Positions 17,924-26,133 of a DNA stretch of 64,000 bases are shown one piece after another. The notes beneath the pieces are model-generated. The model searched no databases. It saw nothing but the letters and a program-made list of their open reading frames with translations, and was not told the origin of the DNA. The number at the start of each line of letters is the position of its first letter. The stretch's first letter is position 1. This DNA comes from Aliterella atlantica CENA595 (GTDB lineage Bacteria > Cyanobacteriota > Cyanobacteriia > Cyanobacteriales > Chroococcidiopsidaceae), in NCBI RefSeq assembly GCF_000952155.1, contig NZ_JYON01000018.1, forward strand, positions 40,779-104,778. The letters are read 5' to 3'. A program made the translations under genes and the position numbers.

Positions 17924-18604
17924 TCAATAACAGTTGTTTTCAAAGTCATATTTTGGCAATTCAGTTTCAAATTCTGATATTTGTTCTTGCTGTATAGATA
18001 ACCATTCAAGTGCTAGATCAGTTTTGACTTGCAATTCTATAGTAGCACCCTCAAAAGAGTTTTTTACTATTTTCATTCGCTCCTGTATATTTTTTAGATC
18101 GTATGATTCTTGTTCTGGTAATGTTAAATCACCTTTCTTCTTTATAGGATAGCGAAATGTTATACTTTCAGGATCTAACTTATGAATATCTAGTATGGTT
18201 TCGCATATACTTTCTTCAAAGCCAACTTCACCTATTAAGAGTAATCTTTCAGTTAAGTGATTTAATAGTGGTTTCAAATGGTGGTTAAGATTATTTTTAA
18301 ATCTGCTCTTAAGACTTCCGTAGTTTGAACCTGTTTGTTCAAGTGCATCGTAACAATCTTCTGACTTTTCTATTAAATTCTTCAAACTTAACTCTATATA
18401 ATGTCTATAATTAAAAACTATTGGGAAAAACAGCATATCTCTATCTCTGTTTATATGGCTATCTAAAGCCGAATTAACTAAGATATCAGCAGCTTTGTAA
18501 TAACCATGAATGTGATTGTTTGAGTCTAGCAAGTATTTCCCACCTGCCATTGCTTCATTTTGCCAGTTTCTCTGTTTTGATGAACTGAAAGTTTTGTTTA
18601 TCAT
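17924..18604 (-). CDS. hypothetical protein, 226 residues, possibly HEPN-like
   Basis: The protein is helical, with no signal peptide or membrane segment. FNYRHYIELSLKNLIEK at about residue 65-80 resembles the RHxIELxLK pattern of HEPN-like bacterial proteins. The gene is distinctly AT-rich and lacks HIP1 sites, unlike most genes here, which suggests acquisition by transfer. It sits between the DUF433/PIN-like pair and the HicA locus, a typical position for cargo in a toxin-antitoxin cluster. Function is unknown. Confidence 0.65.
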   Translation of the reverse strand: MINKTFSSSKQRNWQNEAMAGGKYLLDSNNHIHGYYKAADILVNSALDSHINRDRDMLFFPIVFNYRHYIELSLKNLIEKSEDCYDALEQTGSNYGSLKSRFKNNLNHHLKPLLNHLTERLLLIGEVGFEESICETILDIHKLDPESITFRYPIKKKGDLTLPEQESYDLKNIQERMKIVKNSFEGATIELQVKTDLALEWLSIQQEQISEFETELPKYDFENNCY

Positions 18605-18711
18605 AAAGTTGTAATAATGACAGAACTACCCTATTTTAGTTGATTTAAATATTTTGTATAAATTTACTTAGGCAATAAATCTTTGAAGTTTGCTTAAATT
18701 ATCTTCTATGA

Positions 18712-18951
18712 TTATTCTAAAAGGCTTGTATTTTCTTCATCTGTAAAACCAAATTGTCTAAAAACCCTTAATACGTATGCAAGAGACATTTCTCCTGCAC
18801 CTATGTCTATAGGAACAACTTTTCGCACTGCATTAATTTCACGAGTATATAAGGAGTGGTCTCCTTTTCCTTCTCTATAAAATCTACAGCCTGCTTTTTC
18901 CAATAGCTTAATCAACTCCCTGGGTTTAAGAGAAGGTATATTTTTAGGCAT
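18712..18951 (-). CDS. hicA: HicA-type mRNA interferase toxin
   Basis: 79 residues. HicA fold features are clear: SLKPRELIKLLEKAGC, then the RNA-binding/catalytic GKGDHSLY with the conserved His. HicA toxins cleave mRNA and are held off by HicB. The ATG lies inside the last codons of the upstream hicB frame (8-base overlap), the usual coupled arrangement. The toxin looks intact while hicB contains two stop codons, which is unusual because free HicA is toxic. Confidence 0.87.
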   Translation of the reverse strand: MPKNIPSLKPRELIKLLEKAGCRFYREGKGDHSLYTREINAVRKVVPIDIGAGEMSLAYVLRVFRQFGFTDEENTSLLE

Positions 18952-19210
18952 AAACCTTTCTCAGTTCATATACTTCTGAATTGTTTTGCCGCTCTTCTAT
19001 CCTTAAAAACTCATGCAGTTCTTCTATAGAAATAGGAGCAGTATAAATGTTACTTTCATTTGCCTGAACTAATTGAAAAGATTCAATTACTTCTTTTAAT
19101 TTGTTAACTGATTCTTGTTGAGTCTTCCCTTGTCATACAATTCCGTTTTCTAGACATAAGCTAATTCAATAGCCTGCACTTTTCCTGATTACTACTGTAT
19201 AAAAGTCCAT
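18944..19210 (-). pseudogene. hicB: hicB antitoxin with two in-frame TGA codons
   Basis: Reading from ATG 19210 gives MDFYTVVIRKSAGY, then TGA (19168-19166), ISLCLENGIV, TGA (19135-19133), then QGKTQQESVNKLKEVIESF and on to TAA at 18946-18944. The frame never changes, and the whole matches a HicB antitoxin, in which a Trp usually follows AGY and a small residue precedes the QG-T motif. The C-terminal part has no in-frame ATG/GTG start after the second stop. It overlaps hicA by 8 bases. Probably a decayed antitoxin; suppression or a sequence error are alternatives. Confidence 0.85.
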
Positions 19211-19277
19211 GAATATTACTTATTTTTGTAGAAAGTAGTAGAGCAATTTACTAAAATACTCTACTACCTATTATCAA

Positions 19278-21887
19278 CTAGCTCAACGTACCTGCGGGAA
19301 TCCCCAAAATGTCCTCAATCCGAGGCATTTCTTCTAGCGGAATTACTCGCCCTTCGTCTTCAAAATTAGCAATTTGATCGAAGTTGAGATAGCGGTACAA
19401 ATTGCCAGCAAAAGGATTAATCTTGTTCGCCACAATCTCCATATACTCCTGTACTGTGGGAATCCGCCCTAACATTGCACAAACAGCCGCTAATTCCGCC
19501 GAACCTAGATAAACTTGCGCTCCTTTGCCCATGCGATTATTGAAGTTGCGCGTTGAGGTGGAAAATACTGTCGTACCATCTTCTACCCGCGCCTGATTGC
19601 CCATACACAAGCTGCATCCAGGCATTTCTGTCCTCGCACCCGCCGCGCCAAAAGTGCTGTAAACTCCTTCTTCCTTTAACTGATGTTCGTCCATCCGCGT
19701 TGGGGGACAAATCCACAGCCGAGTTTTGACGGGTGGTTCGCCTTCTAATACTTTAGCTGTAGCGCGGTAATGACCGATATTTGTCATGCAAGAACCAATA
19801 AATACTTCTTGCACCGCATCGCCTGCTACTTCTGATAGTAGTTTGACATTATCTGGATCGTTGGGTGCAGCAACAATAGGTTCAGTAATTTCGTTCAAGT
19901 CAATCTCAATAATCTCTGCATACTCAGCGTCAGCATCAGCTTCCATTAGTACCGGATTTGCTAACCATTGTTCCATCTTGGCGACGCGCCGCATAATAGT
20001 ACGGGCATCTTGATAGCCCCGCGCTACCATGTTTTTCATTAACGCAATATTAGAACGCAGATACTCCGATACTGTCTCTACACCCAACTTAATCGTACAT
20101 CCAGAACACGATCGCTCGGCTGTAGCATCAGTTAGTTCAAAGGCTTGTTCTACCTTCAAATCGGGCAATCCTTCTATCTCCATAATCCGCCCAGAGAAGA
20201 TATTTTTCTTGTTCTCTTTAGCGACGGTTAATAAGCCTTTTTGGATTGCTACATAGGGAATTGCATTGACAATATCCCGCAGCGTTACTCCAGGCTGCAA
20301 CTTACCTTTAAACCGGACTAAAACCGATTCTGGCATATCTAAAGGCATCAACCCCAACGCCCCAGCAAAGGCTACTAAACCCGAACCTGCAGGGAAAGAA
20401 ATCCCCAAGGGGAAACGAGTATGCGAGTCGCCGCCAGTACCTACGGTATCGGGTAATAACATCCGATTTAGCCAAGAGTGAATAATCCCATCACCAGGGC
20501 GCAAAGCCACGCCGCCACGTTGGGCAATAAAGTCAGGTAATTCGTGGTGCGTCTTGATATCTACAGGCTTGGGATAAGCTGCGGTATGACAAAAACTTTG
20601 CATAACTAAGTCTGCACTAAAACCCAAACAAGCAAGTTCTTTGAGTTCGTCGCGGGTCATAGGTCCTGTGGTATCTTGAGAACCTACAGTCGTCATAATT
20701 GGTTCGCACGATGTACCAGGGCGCACTCCTGTTAAGCCGCAAGCTTTACCTACCATTTTCTGGGCTAGCGTGTAGCCTTTGCCTGTATCTATAGGTGGGC
20801 GAGGGCGAATGAATATAGGGCTTGGTTCGATGCCTAATGCTGTCCTAATTTTGTCTGTTAGGCTACGCCCAATTAATAGCGGAATGCGTCCGCCTGCACG
20901 CACTTCATCAGCAATTGTATCTGGTTGGAGGTTGAAAGTGGAAATTACTTCGCCTGCTTCGTTAGTTACTTCGCCTTTGTAGGGATGAATAGTAATAATC
21001 ATCCCAGTTTCCATTTTGCTAACGTCGCACTGGATAGGTAAAGCGCCTGAATCTTCTGCCGTATTGAAGAAAATAGGAGCGATCGCACTTCCCAATATAT
21101 ACCCACCCGATCGCTTATTCGGCACGTAGGGGATATCTTGCCCGATATGCCACAATACTGAATTTATTGCCGATTTGCGCGACGAACCCGTACCAACTAC
21201 ATCGCCTACATACGCTACTGGATGCCCTTTTTGCTTCAATTGCTCTATAGTTTCTAACGCCCCTGGCATTTTCGATTCCAGCATTACCAAGGCGTGCATC
21301 GGAATATCTGGGCGGGTGGTAGCGTGAGGTGCTGGAGAAAGATCGTCTGTATTCGTCTCTCCTGGTACTTTAAATACAGTTACAGTAATTGCTTGCGGTA
21401 ATGGGGGGCGATTAGTAAACCACTTAGCTTCTGCCCAAGCATCTACTACTTGTTTGGCATAAGAATTATTTTCTGCTAATTCAACGACATCGTGAAAGGC
21501 ATCATATACCAATACCGTATGACTAAGCGCATCAACCGCAGCTTGGGCTATTTCATCGTTAGCAGATGATAGAAATTCTACTAAACTGCGGACGTTATAA
21601 CCGCCAATCATTGTCCCCAACAACTCTACAGCGTAGGTAGGGGAAATTAACGGGTTAGTAATTTCACCTTTAGCAATGCCTGTGAGAAATCCAGCTTTGA
21701 CATAAGCTGCTGGATCTACACCAGGCGAAACGCGATCGCGCAATAAATGTAATAATGTCTCTTCTTCCTCTAATAGTGGGGCTTTTAATAGTTCGCATAG
21801 TTTAGATGTCTGCTGGGCATCTAATGGCAGTGGGGGAATTCCTAATGCTGCCCTTTCGGCGGCGTGTTGGCGATATTCTTCAAGCAT
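19278..21887 (-). CDS. acnB: aconitate hydratase B
   Basis: 869 residues, the normal length for AcnB. It has the AcnB order: a HEAT-like N-terminal domain, a swivel domain ([20 protein letters not shown]), and catalytic domains with [38 protein letters not shown] and [11 protein letters not shown]; the last two supply the [4Fe-4S] cysteines. It interconverts citrate and isocitrate and may also act on 2-methylisocitrate. In cyanobacteria this is the usual aconitase feeding 2-oxoglutarate synthesis for nitrogen assimilation. The gene stands alone. Confidence 0.97.
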   Translation of the reverse strand: MLEEYRQHAAERAALGIPPLPLDAQQTSKLCELLKAPLLEEEETLLHLLRDRVSPGVDPAAYVKAGFLTGIAKGEITNPLISPTYAVELLGTMIGGYNVRSLVEFLSSANDEIAQAAVDALSHTVLVYDAFHDVVELAENNSYAKQVVDAWAEAKWFTNRPPLPQAITVTVFKVPGETNTDDLSPAPHATTRPDIPMHALVMLESKMPGALETIEQLKQKGHPVAYVGDVVGTGSSRKSAINSVLWHIGQDIPYVPNKRSGGYILGSAIAPIFFNTAEDSGALPIQCDVSKMETGMIITIHPYKGEVTNEAGEVISTFNLQPDTIADEVRAGGRIPLLIGRSLTDKIRTALGIEPSPIFIRPRPPIDTGKGYTLAQKMVGKACGLTGVRPGTSCEPIMTTVGSQDTTGPMTRDELKELACLGFSADLVMQSFCHTAAYPKPVDIKTHHELPDFIAQRGGVALRPGDGIIHSWLNRMLLPDTVGTGGDSHTRFPLGISFPAGSGLVAFAGALGLMPLDMPESVLVRFKGKLQPGVTLRDIVNAIPYVAIQKGLLTVAKENKKNIFSGRIMEIEGLPDLKVEQAFELTDATAERSCSGCTIKLGVETVSEYLRSNIALMKNMVARGYQDARTIMRRVAKMEQWLANPVLMEADADAEYAEIIEIDLNEITEPIVAAPNDPDNVKLLSEVAGDAVQEVFIGSCMTNIGHYRATAKVLEGEPPVKTRLWICPPTRMDEHQLKEEGVYSTFGAAGARTEMPGCSLCMGNQARVEDGTTVFSTSTRNFNNRMGKGAQVYLGSAELAAVCAMLGRIPTVQEYMEIVANKINPFAGNLYRYLNFDQIANFEDEGRVIPLEEMPRIEDILGIPAGTLS

Positions 21888-22208
21888 TCTTGTTTGACTC
21901 TCTTTTAAAGATTTTGTGTTCTACTGCCAGATTAGCGTTGCTGCGAGCATTATTACGGTTTGTAATGATACGCCTTTTAGGTTGCTTCAAGATTAGGTTG
22001 TTTCTAGATCGAGATAGCGATCGCGGTACAATTACTTTTTAATAGTGACCAATTACTATGTTTTGGATGGGGATCGAAAGTAGCACTGTTTACTAAAATA
22101 GTTTAGCGATCTGTTCGGTACTGTCAGACAATTAAGTCCTTTATGGAATATTTACTTGTCACTGTTTAACTGGTCACTGGTCACTGGTTACTGGTCACTG
22201 TCTACTCT
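21888..22208. other. intergenic region between acnB and the ferredoxin gene
   Basis: A 321-bp divergent region that must hold both promoters. It contains one HIP1 site (about 22016-22023) and the ACTGGTC tandem repeat at its right end, and is otherwise AT-rich. I see no tRNA, small ORF with support, or riboswitch. Confidence 0.6.
22169..22200 (+). repeat. ACTGGTC heptamer tandem repeat before the ferredoxin start
   Basis: Four units ACTGGTC/ACTGGTC/ACTGGTT/ACTGGTC plus ACTG, ending 8 bases before the ATG and leaving no room for a normal Shine-Dalgarno sequence. The same heptamer in the same sense orientation precedes moaB and, degenerately, dtd. Confidence 0.85.
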
Positions 22209-22532
22209 ATGCCGCAAACTTACACTGTTCAAATTCACCACGAAGGCAAAACTCACACTCTCCAAGTTCCTGAAGACCAAATCGTTCTCAAAGCTGCTGA
22301 TGCTGCGGGTTTAGATTTACCCAGTTCTTGTAATGCTGGCGTTTGTACTACTTGCGCCGCCCAAATTTTAGAAGGTAATGTCGAACAAGGCGATGGTATG
22401 GGTATTAGTCCCGAACTGCAAAAACAAGGATACGCTTTACTTTGCGTTTCTTATCCGCGTTCGGACTTAAAGATTGAAACTAATAAAGAAGACGAAGTTT
22501 ACCATTTACAATTTGGTCAGTTCCAACAATAA
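22209..22532 (+). CDS. plant-type [2Fe-2S] ferredoxin
   Basis: 107 residues, the usual length of about 100. Cluster ligands C41, C46, C49 and C79 fit the CX4CX2CX29C pattern (SSCNAGVCTTCAAQ). It is a soluble one-electron carrier. Surface residues differ from the dominant photosynthetic PetF, and the genomic setting with the small protein and DUF3326 gene suggests a specialised ferredoxin, although the partner is not known. The three genes are nearly contiguous (8-bp gap, then a 4-bp overlap) and are likely one operon. Confidence 0.95.
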   Translation: MPQTYTVQIHHEGKTHTLQVPEDQIVLKAADAAGLDLPSSCNAGVCTTCAAQILEGNVEQGDGMGISPELQKQGYALLCVSYPRSDLKIETNKEDEVYHLQFGQFQQ

Positions 22533-22540
22533 CTAAAATA

Positions 22541-22729
22541 ATGACTACTCACTTTATCACCGCCGAAATCGAATTAGAATCAACACCCGCTCAATTGCAC
22601 AAAGCAATTGAGGAGAAATTGCAACAGCATGGCGAACCTTTGCGCTGGGCAGTTACATCTGTAGATGTAGAACAACAAAAAGCTACTGTGGAAGCTGTTG
22701 TTACTGTAGAATCAACCGCCTTAGCGTGA
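22541..22729 (+). CDS. small conserved-looking protein, 62 residues
   Basis: It starts MTTHFITAEIELES and is rich in Glu, Gln and Val with a predicted beta-alpha-beta pattern (ITAEIEL, helix, VDVEQQKATVEAVVTV). No known domain is recognised. Its 3' end overlaps the GTG start of the DUF3326 gene and it follows the ferredoxin by 8 bp, so it is probably a real, translationally coupled gene. Confidence 0.7.
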   Translation: MTTHFITAEIELESTPAQLHKAIEEKLQQHGEPLRWAVTSVDVEQQKATVEAVVTVESTALA

Positions 22730-23778
22730 ACCATCACCCCTACACTGCTGTCTTAATTATACCAACTGGAGTCGGCGCAGCGATTGGCGGCTATGCTGGG
22801 GATGCCTTGCCTGTTGCCCGCGCGATCGCTTCTGTTTGCGATCGCCTCATCACCCACCCCAATGTCCTCAATGGCGCTCAATTATACTGGTCTATACCTA
22901 ATTCTTACTACGTGGAGGGCTATGGACTTGACAAATTTGCTTCTTCATGCTGGGGCTTGCGTCCGGTACGGCAAAATCGCATCGGCTTAATTATTGACGC
23001 TGGTATCGAACCAGATTTAAGAATCAGGCAACTGCAAGCAGCAGATGCCGCTAGGGCAACATTAGGCTTAACTCTAACTGACTACGTAATTACCGATGCG
23101 CCCTTGTCAGTAGAATTACGTAGTTCGGCATCGGGGGCGAGTTGGGGAACTATTGAAAACCCAGACAGTTTATTACGGGCAGCAGAGGTATTAATAGATA
23201 AAGCAGAAGCAGAAGCGATCGCTGTTATTGCCAGATTTCCCGACGATATAGATAGCATTGCCTTACAACAGTACCGTTACGGGCAAGGAGTAGACCCTTT
23301 AGCGGGTGCAGAAGCTGTAATTAGTCATTTAATAGTTAGAACCTTTAAAGTCCCTTGCGCCCACTCTCCGGCACTGCTACCGCTACCAATAGACCCTAAT
23401 ATATCTCCCCGCTCGGCAGCCGAAGAAATAGGATATACATTCTTACCTAGCGTGCTTGTTGGTTTAAGCCGCGCCCCCCATTTTGCCCTTGAAGCGCGTA
23501 ATGGAGATATTTGGGCAAATGAAGTTGATGCGGCAATTGTCCCTGCAACAGCTTGTGGCAGTAGTGCTATTTTGAGTTTGAGCCATAGTACACAAATTAT
23601 CGCCGTAGGAGAAAATCAAACTAGAATGCAAGTTCCCCCAGAACCATTAGGAATTAAAGCCATCCAAGTAAACTCATATTTAGAGGCTATAGGCGTGTTG
23701 GTAACTCACAAAGCAGGTATTAATCTTGCTAGTTTTCATCCACACATTTCAGCCTTACACTGCTTGCAAGCAAATTAA
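22726..23778 (+). CDS. DUF3326 family protein
   Basis: 350 residues, beginning with a GTG that overlaps the upstream stop. Family features include LIIPTGVGAAIGGYAGDA at the N-terminus, GLIIDAGIEPDLRIRQLQAADAAR, and a C-terminal region with PATACGSSA and a late HPH. DUF3326 proteins occur in cyanobacteria and plastid-bearing eukaryotes; the function is unknown to me. The GVGAAIGG loop looks like a nucleotide- or phosphate-binding turn, which is inference. Linkage to a ferredoxin suggests a redox-linked role. Confidence 0.88.
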   Translation: MNHHPYTAVLIIPTGVGAAIGGYAGDALPVARAIASVCDRLITHPNVLNGAQLYWSIPNSYYVEGYGLDKFASSCWGLRPVRQNRIGLIIDAGIEPDLRIRQLQAADAARATLGLTLTDYVITDAPLSVELRSSASGASWGTIENPDSLLRAAEVLIDKAEAEAIAVIARFPDDIDSIALQQYRYGQGVDPLAGAEAVISHLIVRTFKVPCAHSPALLPLPIDPNISPRSAAEEIGYTFLPSVLVGLSRAPHFALEARNGDIWANEVDAAIVPATACGSSAILSLSHSTQIIAVGENQTRMQVPPEPLGIKAIQVNSYLEAIGVLVTHKAGINLASFHPHISALHCLQAN

Positions 23779-23868
23779 AAAATTTACCCTAAGTTGTACC
23801 TTTCCCGCCCTCAATCTTCGATACTAAAGCTTAAGCCCAGTTTGCCAAACATAACGGCAATTTAAAAA

Positions 23869-25197
23869 ATGTCCTCTATCACCTTCGAGATTCTACTCAT
23901 TCTCCTTTTGATCTTCGCCAACGGCGTATTTGCTATGTCTGAAATGGCAATTGTCTCTTCACGCAAAGTCCGCCTGCAAAACATGGCAAATCAAGGAGAC
24001 AAAAAAGCACGAGTAGCCTTGGAATTGGCAGATGCACCCAATCGCTTTTTATCTACCGTCCAAGTTGGCATTACCCTGATTGGTATTTTAGCTGGTGCTT
24101 TTGGCGGAGCAACTATTTCTGCAAGATTGGCAAACAATTTAGATCGAGTCTCCTGGCTAGCACCTTACAGTCAAGCACTATCCTTTGGAGTTGTCGTCGC
24201 CACCATCACCTACTTATCGTTAATTGTCGGTGAATTAGTCCCCAAACGCCTCGCTTTAAATAGCCCCGAAACCATTGCTGCTAACGTAGCAAAGCCCATG
24301 CGAACGATCGCCGCGATCGCTTCTCCAGTAGTACACTTATTAAGCGCCTCTACAGACTTAGTATTGCGAATTTTAGGTATCAGTGCTTCTACTGAACCGC
24401 AAGTAACTGAAGAAGAAATCAAGGTCTTGATCGAACAAGGTACGGAAGCTGGAATGTTCGAGGAAGCCGAACAAGACATGGTAGAGAGGGTTTTTCGTTT
24501 AGGCGATCGCCCAGTTAGTGCTTTAATGACACCACGCCCAGATATTGTCTGGCTAGATTTGGAAGACTCGGCAGAAGAAAATCGCAAAAAAATGATCGAT
24601 AGCGCTAATTCGCGCTTTCCTGTCTGTCAAGCTGGATTAGATAACGTGTTGGGAATTATGCCCGTTACTGACTTACTCGCCCGTAGTTTATCTGGCGAAG
24701 CTTTGGACTTAACAGTTTCTTTACGTCAGCCTGTATTTGTACCAGAAAGCACGCGCGGTTTGAAGGTGTTGGAATTATTCAAACAAACCGGAACTCACAT
24801 GGCGCTAGTAGTCGATGAATACGGCGTAATTCAAGGTTTGGTGACATTAAACGATATTTTAGTAGAAATTGTTGGCGATGTGCCTTCTGCTGATGAATTA
24901 GAAGATCCGCAAGCAGTGCAAAGAGATGATGGTTCTTGGCTGCTAGATGGAATGTTAGCTGTAGATGAATTTTTTGAACTATTTGGAGTTCACGAACCCC
25001 AAGGCGAACATCGCGGTAGCTATCAAACTTTGGGTGGTTTTGTGATTACCCATTTGGGACGCATACCCAACGCCGCCGATAGCTTTGAATGGGATGGAAT
25101 GCGCTTTGAAGTGATGGATATGGATGGCAATCGCGTTGACAAAGTCTTAGTAGTACCAGCGCAACAAATTACTGACGAGCGATCGCCACAAGACTAA
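23869..25197 (+). CDS. CNNM/CorC (HlyC/CorC-type) transporter with CBS domains
   Basis: 442 residues in the standard order: a DUF21 membrane domain (about 1-200, with SEMAIVSSRKVRLQ and LVGELVPKRLAL), a CBS pair (about 215-340, starting at VSALMTPRPDIVWL and including VVDEYGVIQGLVTLNDIL), and a CorC_HlyC domain to the end. The family exports Mg2+/Co2+ or related cations and is often misnamed hemolysin. It is probably in the plasma membrane and transcribed alone. Confidence 0.93.
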   Translation: MSSITFEILLILLLIFANGVFAMSEMAIVSSRKVRLQNMANQGDKKARVALELADAPNRFLSTVQVGITLIGILAGAFGGATISARLANNLDRVSWLAPYSQALSFGVVVATITYLSLIVGELVPKRLALNSPETIAANVAKPMRTIAAIASPVVHLLSASTDLVLRILGISASTEPQVTEEEIKVLIEQGTEAGMFEEAEQDMVERVFRLGDRPVSALMTPRPDIVWLDLEDSAEENRKKMIDSANSRFPVCQAGLDNVLGIMPVTDLLARSLSGEALDLTVSLRQPVFVPESTRGLKVLELFKQTGTHMALVVDEYGVIQGLVTLNDILVEIVGDVPSADELEDPQAVQRDDGSWLLDGMLAVDEFFELFGVHEPQGEHRGSYQTLGGFVITHLGRIPNAADSFEWDGMRFEVMDMDGNRVDKVLVVPAQQITDERSPQD

Positions 25198-25466
25198 AGA
25201 TATATAAAGATAACTTTATATTTTTTTCAGTAAAGTTACTGTTTTGCTGCAATTGTTTACGCTGTTATAAATTGTATATAAGCAATCGAGTCCTACTTGA
25301 GCGAAATCAGAACGGTAAACATCAAGTTCTTATCTCACTTTAAGCGTGCAACTCCAGTAAAAGCTTACTCAGTTTAAATCAGTTATCTAGCTAGTAATTG
25401 GCGCTCGTCAATTGCAGCCAACTTTACACTTGTCCATTTTTGAAAGTTAATTACAGTTACCTAGCC

Positions 25467-25913
25467 ATGATCGATACAGCAGTTTCTAACATCACCACCA
25501 CTGAATCTGAGAATGTTTGGTTTGCAAAAGGTAATGAATTAGCTAATATCGGTAACTACACCGAAGCGCTAGAGCAACTTAACCAAGCTGTAGCTTTTCA
25601 ACCAGATAATAATGCTGCTTGGGTAATGCGCTCAGTTGTGTTAATTCACCTCCAACGTTATGCTGAAGCTCTATCGTGCTGCGATCGCGCTCTAGAAATT
25701 GACAATAGCGATCGTCAAGCATGGCTGTTCCGAGGTGCTGCGTTAAATCACTTAGGTCGTTACAAAGATTGTTACGCTAGCTATGACAGAGTGTTAGGAG
25801 TAGAGCGCCGTACAATTGGGCAAAGAATCGGTCAATTTGTCACTAGCTTTTTTAAAGCCGATAATTCTGCTTGCCAGACCAATAATGCTGTGTCGGTTTC
25901 TTCCCAGGCTTAG
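25467..25913 (+). CDS. TPR protein
   Basis: 148 residues from ATG 25467; the frame is open to a TTG at 25398, but the ATG is preferred. Three consecutive tetratricopeptide repeats are visible (WFAKGNELANIGNYTEAL, then WVMRSVVLIHLQRYAEAL, then WLFRGAALNHLGRYKDC). A basic C-terminus ends in a Ser-rich tail. It has no signal peptide, is likely a soluble adaptor, and its partner is unknown. Confidence 0.8.
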   Translation: MIDTAVSNITTTESENVWFAKGNELANIGNYTEALEQLNQAVAFQPDNNAAWVMRSVVLIHLQRYAEALSCCDRALEIDNSDRQAWLFRGAALNHLGRYKDCYASYDRVLGVERRTIGQRIGQFVTSFFKADNSACQTNNAVSVSSQA

Positions 25914-26001
25914 AGTTGAAATACTCCGTAGATGCACTGATGCTTTACATTTTTTAATATTTTTTGATTCAAACCAAATTTAAATTTTCCCATAATAATT
26001 A

Positions 26002-26031
26002 TCCCTCTCCTTTTCAGGGGAGGGATTTTAC
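26002..26031 (+). terminator. rho-independent terminator after the TPR gene
   Basis: A nine-pair stem (TCCCTCTCC with GGGGAGGGA, one G-T pair) and loop TTTTCA are followed by TTTTA. It lies about 90 bp after the TPR stop and isolates that gene from the sensor kinase. Confidence 0.75.
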
Positions 26032-26133
26032 CTATTTAGAAAAAAATCTGCTCAATAAATGTTCTTAAGTTGTATCTTTTCGTTTCAAATTGGGAACACT
26101 ATGAGCAACCTCTTGAAAAATACCTAAAGTGCA

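Noticed and set aside
18944..19210. Reassigned TGA or selenocysteine in hicB
   Set aside because: Other genes in the window end correctly at TGA, no SECIS-like hairpin was seen, and HicB proteins are not selenoproteins; a nonsense-mutated gene is simpler.
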